A stretch of 64,000 nucleotides of DNA from assembly GCA_025765615.1 (NCBI GenBank), contig JAIVFJ010000065.1, forward strand, positions 124,001-188,000, in the 5' to 3' direction. Below, piece after piece: positions 56,437 to 64,000 of the stretch (its first letter is position 1; every line of letters begins with the position of its first letter). The translations under genes were made by a program, and so were the position numbers. The notes below the pieces were generated by a model, which saw only the letters and a program-made list of their open reading frames with translations, made no database searches and had not been told where the DNA came from. This DNA comes from Zopfochytrium polystomum. Taxonomy: Eukaryota; Chytridiomycota; Chytridiomycetes; Chytridiales; Chytridiaceae.

Positions 56437-56789
56437 GTTTCCAAATCAGGATGCTTGCTTGAGAAACAAGCTGCTTTTTTACCTGTTTTTGGAAATCCAA
56501 TGATTGGTGCAATCTCTGGTGAGCTCAGTTTTTGCAGGGTGCATAGTTTGTTTGCGCATTTTGTGCATGTTCTAATTGCATTGTTCCTACTGGTGGGATG
56601 AAACAGAGCTGGAACAACAGCTGCCTTTGCCGATCTCTTTTATTGAGAACAGATTAGCCCTTCCAAGCGCCCCATTCAAGCATTGAATCTACTGAGCCCT
56701 TCAAACACCCCATCCAATGTGATTGGGTGGAGTACTCAAAGGGATCATTAGTAACAGGCGTAGTGTAACCCATGGGTTGAATCTCAACA
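56437..56789 (-). mobile_element. 5' part of a TGTTGAGATT-family LTR
   Basis: The reverse complement matches the first part of the LTR at 6133, from TGTTGAGATTCAACCC at 56789, but without the tandem array and its flanks (about 235 bp). It is truncated at the junction with the Copia LTR. Confidence 0.75.
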
Positions 56790-56851
56790 GGAAGAACTTG
56801 GACCACACTGCAGCGTGGAAGGTGCGACTGGCGAGGAAAGGGAAATCAGCA

Positions 56852-57087
56852 GGTTATCTCAGTTTTGGGTCTTTTGGTGTAAACAGTGTGCAGGAGCTTT
56901 CACCTGATACTGCTCTGCAAGGATGACTTGCAGCATTTTGCAAGTGATGGTCCTTGTAACAGTTTTGTATAAAGACAAACATAAGACTGAGAGAAGCCAA
57001 GATCAACCCCCCACCACCACCACCTTCAGTAGTGTACACCACAGCAGCCCAATCCATCAATCAGCCAACATAGCAGTTTCTTTCAGG
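56852..57087 (+). mobile_element. Copy of the 250-bp LTR family
   Basis: Matches 19365-19614, ending CAGTTTCTTTCA at about 57087. The start is mutated and no target duplication is seen. Confidence 0.7.
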
Positions 57088-57134
57088 TGGTTCCCAGGGA
57101 GGGGGGGCACTGGACAAACGTTTCTTTACCTGTG

Positions 57135-58870
57135 AGACTATAATCACTCCTTTGACCCTGGGATACCCTGGGATCTGGGCCCTAGAGTGAGGGAAAGCAA
57201 ATAATAGGCTAAAACTAACTTTATTGGGCTGTTGTCTAGGGGTGTTTGTGTTGGAGTTTGCACACATTACCTACACCTTTTAAGATCCTCTGACCTGTCT
57301 TCAAGAGTAACGATAAGTTAAGATGGCATAAGGGCTGAGCCCAGTGTCATCTACACTTTTCTCAATCTCTGACACTGTACGAGTGCTTTCAATCCCCAGT
57401 CTGGGTAGACCACATCAAGTGTGCTTCACTCTTGCAATTTGATAGGAATGATTACAGGAGCTTGACAGGGAGCCTGACTTACTTCTTTGCACACATAACT
57501 CCATGGAAGTTCTGGCCAAATCAGCGTGATGCAACAATGATGTCATGCCTGCCTCCTGACTCCTCAAAGTCTAAACTCTATCTCTCAGAGCTAAAAGGCT
57601 ATCACCAAAAGTCTGATTCCTGACCACCTGCAGTATAAAAGGGGGAGCCCCAGCAGCTCCAGAGAAGCATCATCCCAGATCCTGATCACATCTGCCTGCT
57701 CTCTCTCTCTACCCTCGAATACAACAAACAAAAACCATTATTATTCTTATCTGAGTCAACATACCCTCTACCTTGACCTGCGAAGCTCTTCAAGTTCTAC
57801 CTCGGGTCGATACCTCGTTCGTATAGGGCGCTTCGCTCTTACAAGAAAAGGGTGTGCTCTGCACTCTAAACAAGACCAATCTGTCTGAGAGCATCAGCTC
57901 TCCATCTACTTTGGCAACAAAGGGCGCTTCGCTCTTAACAAGAGAAGGGCTCACGCTCTAAACAAGCTTTATCGCTCCACGCCAACTCAAGTCTGTTGGT
58001 GCCCTTCTGACACACCAGGCGCAATCACCAACAGTTTCAACCATACTGCTTGCCTAGTCCATGAAGTATCCCTACTGATCTGTCTAACAGGGTCTCAAAC
58101 ACAAAGAATGAACATTCAAAGGGACAATCCTCTGAGGGATCGCTGCAGGAGCACCAATTACTCGCTTGGCTGTGGGCCAGTGCAAGGGGAAACGGAAGGG
58201 CACTCCTGAGGGTGCAACACAACCACAGAATAAAGAGGAGAAGTGAGAGACAGGGGTTTTTATCTCAGGAACCTAATCTCAAATACAACAGGTGCAGTAA
58301 TAGCGACGGGACAGACAGGGCGCGACCTAGCGCCCCTTGTCGCAGGCCGTGCTGCAGGAGCCCTTGTCGTCACCAGCAACAGGGGAGAGAGAGGGAAGGG
58401 AGTCGACTATGTAGGGGTCAGAAGGTTGCCAGCAGGGAACTCGCACACAGAAACACCTGCGATTGTACACGCACCCCGCTGGGCTGCGTCGGCAAGTTCA
58501 CTTGACCAACAGGCTTTATTGCATCGCACTCATACTCACACATCTCACTCTCACAGCAATAGGACTGAGGCAGGCACTTGTAGATCGAACTCTCAGGTGT
58601 CGGGGGACGTGCAGGGTGCGGCCACCAACACCCTCATGGGGTCGACAATGCCATCGCCATCGCCTCCACGGCAGGCAAGTGCCTGTAATCCTTACTCCAA
58701 CACAGAGCCAGCAGTGTCACACAGTCGGTGGTGGGGCCAGCTGCATTCCCCACCTGCAGCCCCTTAAGAGGAGCCCCAGAAGGACCATGTACTCACTTGG
58801 GTATACCACCTCTCACGACCCTCACCTCCATGAGCCAGATGGATTTGAAGGGACTCTGTATTGGTGCCAA
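57135..58870 (+). repeat. TGTGAGACTAT-type long repeat, split by a nested LTR
   Basis: The outer sequence (57135-57251 and 58036-58870) matches 40965-41900. The reading GGTGTTT|CAACC found in the other copy is broken here by the insertion at 57252-58035. Confidence 0.7.
57252..58035 (+). mobile_element. Nested LTR-like insertion (TGTTGG...CCAACA)
   Basis: 784 bp starting TGTTGGAGTTTGC and ending TCACCAACA; flanks GTTTG and GTTTC match at 4 of 5 bases. Its last third (TCTTACAAGAAAAGGGT, CTCTAAACAAGACCAA) resembles the leader just upstream of the Gag at 23433, so the two elements are related. Confidence 0.7.
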
Positions 58871-59426
58871 AGGACAGAAATCAGATTGAAGGAATAAGGA
58901 AAAAGAGAAATGGCCCAAAAACAGAGAGAGAGAAAATTGACAAGTCAACTGCCCTGACTTGGAGCATCCACCACAAATGCTCCAGGGACTTCAAGTACTC
59001 TCCCCAGTTTCTTACCTCTGGAGGCTTTTGTTTGAGGAAGGGAAGTGTTGGAATGTGCCCCGTGCACGTGACAAGGAATAAGGAAAAAAGAAAGAAAAAT
59101 TGTGTTTGATTCCATCACTTCCGTCGTTTCGGATCGTCAAAAAGTCGGAAAAGGCGAGGTTCTGGAATTCCAAAAAAGATATAACATCCGTGGATGGAGT
59201 TGGCCAAAGTGTGCCGTTTCCAACAGACTCTGTCGCTCTCTCTGTCCCTCTGTCTCTCTTTCTTGGTTGCATTTCGCACCTAACCAGGAAACTTACTGTA
59301 GCATTGAAAGAAATGCTGCAAACGGAAGAAAGCAAGATTTGGCTACTCGCGTGTCATTTTGAGACAAAAAAACCTGTAGCTGTGCTGTTCTTGGTTCCAG
59401 CGAAGTTGCCCACTCCAGTTGGACAG
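58871..59426. other. Intergenic region, 3' flank of the RhoGAP gene
   Basis: No gene supported. A CT-rich run lies near 59230-59265. Confidence 0.5.
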
Positions 59427-61059
59427 CTAGTTCGTTCCATCCTGACAATCTTCACCCTCCGGAAACACGCGGTCCCAATTTTCTATGCACAGCTTAACGA
59501 AGGTGCCAACGCCCCCACTCGCGCCACCGTCGCCCTCGCCAACTCCACCAACGACGCACATGTTGAAATCACGCACGGGATCGGACGACCGGACCATATT
59601 TGGAGCCCAAACAATGGCCAGGTTGTGCGACGTCATCAGGTTCACCTCCCGGTACTCGTAAACTTCCGCAAGCAGCTTGAACACATGGCGAACAAGGAGG
59701 TACATTGGTCTTTGAAGAAGTGGCAAAAGAGTGACCTTGGCGTACTCAACTTGGGCGTTCGAGTCCGAGAAACCTAACACGACAAAGTACAAGTTTCGGA
59801 AGGACGTATACTGTTACCGCTTCAAAAAAAAAATGGAAAAAAAAGAAGAAGAGGGGGCTGCGAACCTTGGATTGCTTGAATCACTTCGTACTTCGAAGCG
59901 TCAAATACTGGGTTTGGCAATTCTTTGAAGAACGTCTTAAGAAGAACAGCTGCCAGCTGGGTGCCGCCATGGCTACTCAAGTCAATTTGTGGAGAATTCC
60001 TGTCATACTCCTCTCGTATTAGGCGAAGCTGCTGAGCGTTCGGCGAGCGGCGAAAGATTCCTTCAGATTTTAAGCCTGAAACCCGGCAACGAACAAAAGC
60101 CTGTCAGTCAGCGCTCGAATGCATGAGGATTCAAAAAAGCAAGCACCGTTTGCGCGAATGTATCGTGTGCAATCTTTGACGACCCGCGGCAAGCCTTTCT
60201 CTCCTTTGGATCCCATTAAAGCTTCGATTGATGTACCGAATTGCTTTGGTGCAACCAGAACCGGGGAATACGAAGAACCGAGGCTCCGATCAACCCTTGG
60301 CACACGGGTTAGTTTTCAAACGGCATGTGAGCAAATAAGAAGGTACACACTCGAGGACCGGCTGTGGGATCTCAATCAGTCCCATTGGAACTTGTGCTGA
60401 TAGGTCCGTTAATGTCGACATCCATTCTACTTTCTTTGCGAATTTCGGACTTGCGTCAAGCGTTAGGCCGGAAGCACATCTTCCAAAGCGTACCTCAGAA
60501 ATCGCCCCATCACTTGAAACAGGATGCGGAACCAAGATGACGGGTGAACTATATATAAATGCTTCAAGTTCTTCCGGTACCTATCAGACGATGCGTTTAC
60601 TCATTCAGCAGACAACGGAAGCAGGAAACCCACGTTCTTGAAAGAGATTGGTAGGCTTTGAATAGCCACGACCAGCTGGGTTGATACTTCCCGCCGCTCG
60701 CGAACAGAACGACAACGTACTCATTTTCGACGAATCGGTCGAGGCGATGGAGGATGCACCTGCGTGGAGGAACGTCAGACTCTCAAAGGACTCTCCAAGG
60801 AACGTCTTTACTCGAGTAAACGGTCGTAGTCCACCGAATTTGTTTTGGGCAGGTAGCAGGCGTAGAACACAAGAACAGGGCGGCCGTGTCGGTCTAAGCC
60901 TTAGCAAGAGTCACTATACGATCTTCCACGAACTCCAGGAGAAAAATGATTGGAGCGCCGATGCCTTCGCGTTGAGGGAAGCAGATCGCAGCGTCGTTCG
61001 CTGGTGAACACACCTGCTTCGCGGACCAACGTTTGTTGCACGAGCTGCTCCTCCTGCAT
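59427..61059 (-). CDS. ARHGAP1-type protein: CRAL-TRIO plus RhoGAP, eight exons
   Basis: Exons 61059-61014, 60899-60812, 60759-60634, 60580-60494, 60449-60351, 60295-60147, from 60075, and the last to 59427; all tested junctions keep frame. The N-terminal part is the divergent CRAL-TRIO/Sec14-like fold (GLDRHGRPVLVFYACYLP, NEYVVVLFASGGKYQPSWSW, YRKNLKHLYIVHPSSWF). Then FGTSIEALM begins a RhoGAP domain with SEGIFRRSPNAQQLRLI containing the arginine finger, GTQLAAVLLKTFFKELPNPVF, and NLMTSHNLAIVWAPNM. The total of about 400 aa matches p50RhoGAP. It should switch off Rho-family GTPases and bind lipid or small hydrophobic ligands. It starts only 41 bp after the stop of the UNC13-like gene on the same strand. 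Confidence 0.9.
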
Positions 61060-61100
61060 TCTGGGCGAGTGTTGAGAGGCACAGACAAAACTCTGTTTTT

Positions 61101-64000
61101 TCAATGCAGTGCCTCTTCATGGCGAATGCATAGGTTTGCTATTAATGCCTTCGCTTGTCGGTATACATCATCCTCAAGAATTCTTAAGGGAAAACCATTA
61201 CACCGCCCAGCAATCTCGTTAAAGAAGAATGCTTTGATCATCTCAAGAATTCCATCCAGCGCTTCAATCTGCTTGACATCATCTTCATCAATGGCAGACA
61301 CTGAGGTTGTCCGCGGGGCGAAAACGAGACGACCGCCTGATCCGTTAGGTACATTCATGAAATTGGCGGACTCCCCGGGACCACTGGCTGTAGTGGGAGG
61401 TCCGCCACCGCGCGCGTAGACTTGAACATCCCTAAGCATTCGAGAAGCGAGTTCCATCCACACGACCCGACAGAGTAAAGAGGGCGCGTTTAGCTCCCGC
61501 TTTGCCTGATTTTGAATCATCTCCCTTAAAACGGGGTCTTCGGACACGTCCGAGTCCGATCCGGTCTCTGACGGGGAAGAGGCATCCGAAACAAGGTCGC
61601 TGTGGTTATCGCTATCACCGTCGGAGTACAAAAGGCTGTCCATTTCGTCCCACTCTTGCGCTGAGATCGCATTGTGTGCTACTTTTTGCCTCGGGACTGG
61701 AACCGGAGGACCAAGAATTGGGTATAATTTCCGCAAAAAGTTATTCAAGAGATTACGATCCAATCCTTCATTGAGCAGGCTCATGTTTCGGTCGAGGTAC
61801 TCCAGAATTTGAAGCGCTTCGCTCTCGACTGTCGGTTGAGGTGGTGGAGTCGTCGGGGGTTGCGGAAAAAATATAGTTGAAAATGTTGGTGGTGGAGTCG
61901 GCGGGGGAGAGAAGGAAGCGATTTTGTCCAACACAACAGCCCAGGCGTAGGATGTGTGGTCGGCGATCTTCTCAATTGATTCCGATTAGTCGCTTGACGC
62001 ACTGTCGACGCAAATCCACTTACACGTTGGACCAGCGTGTTCACCATCTTATGCGCTGTTGAGTCCAGGAGTTCCTCCGAGCGCCGAACCCAGTAGTCAA
62101 TATTTTGGACTTCACCTTCTTTACGAATTTGGACAATAAGGGTTCCTTGCGGCTTCAACGGCAAGCGAAGCTCGTGGAATTCGTGATCGTCGTAGAGCTG
62201 GTCTCGAAGGAAAACACGATCCTGGACAGTTGTTCGAGCAGAAACCTCGGACGTTTGGTTTCCATATCGGTCACACAGGAAAAAGTCGAGAAAGCACTTA
62301 TCCGCTTTTTTCCCAGTTGGTATGTCAACCGCAAACGACTGATTGGGAAGAGAAGTACATGAGAATGGTCTAAAGCATTGGTCGCAAACTACCTCATTCC
62401 AGGCTGGAGTAAACGATTTGAAGACAGTTCTTGTTCGTTGCCTGGCGGTTCCTCCAACACTCATCTCAACGAACGTATCGCACGAAGCAGCCTCGCTCAC
62501 GTCCACATCAATAGCTTTCCCAATAGTGATCTCAAAAGTATCAACCGCTTGATGAGATGGAAGTGTGTTCGGTGCAATTTTCCGGTTTTGGACGCCCAAC
62601 GAGTCCAAAACATCGGCGAGCTGGCTCTTAGCGCCAATCACATTGTTAAGCTTTATGCAAGCCTGCTCGAGCTAAGCGCATGAAGAGATCATCACATTAA
62701 ATACCTCGTAAGTTATGCATTGGACACTTTCCCGTGGTTCGCATTGTATTTGAATAAATTCCTCGAGGAGTTTACCAGTGAATGTTTGAAGGGTATGGTA
62801 TATCATCTGAATGCTAGGCTTGAGTAAGACGAAGCAGCGATTGTTACATACCTGCAGAAAAAGTACAATCATGTCCTCCCTTTTCGTCGCAGATACGGAG
62901 GTCCACTGCATCATGAAGTTCAGTCCGTTGTTGAAGAATATGAACACATCTCGGACTGCGGAACTATGCATTGAGGCTGGCGGAAGCACCGGTTCAAACT
63001 AGATCGCATGGTATTCACATCGTTTCCGGTATAGATATTACTAAGCTTACCGCATCCATGGCAACGGCGTTTTCTGCCCATTCTCGCCACTTGACTTCAG
63101 TGCGACTGAGCCAATCCATAACAAACGGCTCAAACCAGCCTTCTATATCCAGCTTAGCGCGGAGCGGTCGGAACTGCACTTTCTTGTACAGGTCTAAAAC
63201 TGCTCGATACAAGCCGTTTGGGCCCATCACCGCTTCAATAGGTGTTGAGGCATCGATACGAACTTTTCGTAAAGATTCCATTTCCAAAACGGCCAGTTCC
63301 ACATACGTGAGATGCACAATGGAGGGCAAAAACGCTTTATCCAGAATCTTTTCTGGAAAGTACTCGTGAAAGAGATCTAACTCCTTCGTTATCGCTGAAA
63401 TCACTAAACACAGTCGTGTAATGATATGATGATTGGGGTCACGTCCGATTGGTTGAATAGCAAACTCATATCGTGCGATGACAGCGTCCTATTCAACAAA
63501 TCAACTAAGAGTGTCGCAGCAGCAATACGGGATACCTTGAAGATCGAAAAGAGAATATCTTCTACATCCTCTGTTTCTTCCGATAATTCTATCCAAATTG
63601 CATCTGAGCGAACTTTCTCCATTACGTCAACACAGGTCTGGAGAACAGTTCGTGCAACAGCAGGCGTTTCGTTGAAAAGAACTGTGAAGTTTTTCAAAAA
63701 TTTTCGAATGTGATGGTCCAAACGACGAAGTACTTGAAGATAGGCTTTTTTCTTCGTAATACATGTGAGTAGCCAAACGAGAATGATCGTTGAAGCACTC
63801 ACGTCACTGATACGGAAATGATGGATTGTCTTCCTTGAGTCATCCACCATCCTTGCCAGTAGTGGAAAAATATCTTCCATGGTCAGTTGCCCGTCGAAGT
63901 ATAAATTAATGAGGGTTTCCAAAAAGGCCGCATCTCTGGATTTCTTGCTTATCTGCCACCTGCTCTCGTCAGTAGTCGAAAAAAAACCTGGTGGGTACCA
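61101..64000 (-). CDS. UNC13/Munc13-like protein (fungal Ync13 type), partial
   Basis: Minus-strand exons continue past the right edge; the C-terminus stops at 61101. From upstream to downstream: helical bundle (63922-63404), MHD1 (63404-63015; LDLYKKVQFRPLRAKL, EGWFEPFVMDWL, AENAVAMDAV), a C2 domain (about 62550-62080; DTFVEMSVGG, FKSFTPAWNEVV, LDFFLCDRYGN), and an MHD2-like segment near 61830-61760 (ILEYLDRNMSLLNEGL). The order MHD1-C2-MHD2 is that of fission yeast Ync13. These proteins act in vesicle tethering and fusion. Introns are short (for example at 63004-63052). The last about 200 aa carry acidic Ser-rich inserts (YSDGDSDNHSD). Confidence 0.85.

Overview
The window looks like nuclear DNA from a zoosporic (flagellated) fungus, most likely a chytrid-type lineage. 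Three things point there: many short spliceosomal introns (about 45-60 nt, GT..AG, CTAAC/CTAAT-like branch sites), fungal-type proteins (Arb1-like ABC-F, Ran1/Ksp1-like kinase, DUF155, Ync13/UNC13-like), and a very large gene resembling the cilium-linked CCDC162/DUF4549 family. The phylum is inference; the partial 18S rRNA at 2.76-3.59 kb would settle it.

Gene islands alternate with transposon layers. Repeat layer 1 (1-10.3 kb) holds two solo LTRs with perfect 5-bp target duplications, tRNA-like sequences, and a degenerate minus-strand Copia element (1.64-8.38 kb) interrupted by a 1.06-kb solo LTR, a 430-bp repeat and about 830 nt of 18S rRNA. Gene island 1 (10.35-17.2 kb): BTB protein, PPIL1-type cyclophilin, DUF155 protein, and a possible PP1 regulatory subunit. 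Repeat layer 2 (18.1-26 kb): an internally deleted Copia element with both LTRs and TSD GAAAG, a Gag-only LTR-element remnant, and an 830-bp solo LTR. Gene island 2 (26.7-39.7 kb): the about 9.7-kb CCDC162-like gene, a small head-to-head ORF and an acidic/proline-rich protein. Repeat layer 3 (40.1-44.5 kb): a second copy of the 830-bp LTR, another long repeat, and a textbook SINE with a 17-bp TSD. Gene island 3 (45.0-49.8 kb): a membrane-anchored SH3 protein and a Ran1/Ksp1-like kinase. A Copia 3' fragment and solo LTR follow (50.4-52.3 kb), then the ARB1/ABCF2-like gene (52.8-54.9 kb), another repeat mosaic (55.6-58.9 kb), and gene island 4 (59.4-64.0 kb) with an ARHGAP1-type CRAL-TRIO/RhoGAP protein and the C-terminal part of a UNC13-like protein running off the right edge.

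There is no operon-like organisation. The island-4 neighbours (Rho GTPase control and vesicle priming) and island-3 neighbours (SH3 membrane protein and kinase) could act in cell polarity or exocytosis, but that is inference. No CRISPR array or prokaryotic feature is present. The most unusual object is the 18S rRNA segment inside the reverse-transcriptase region of a Copia element.
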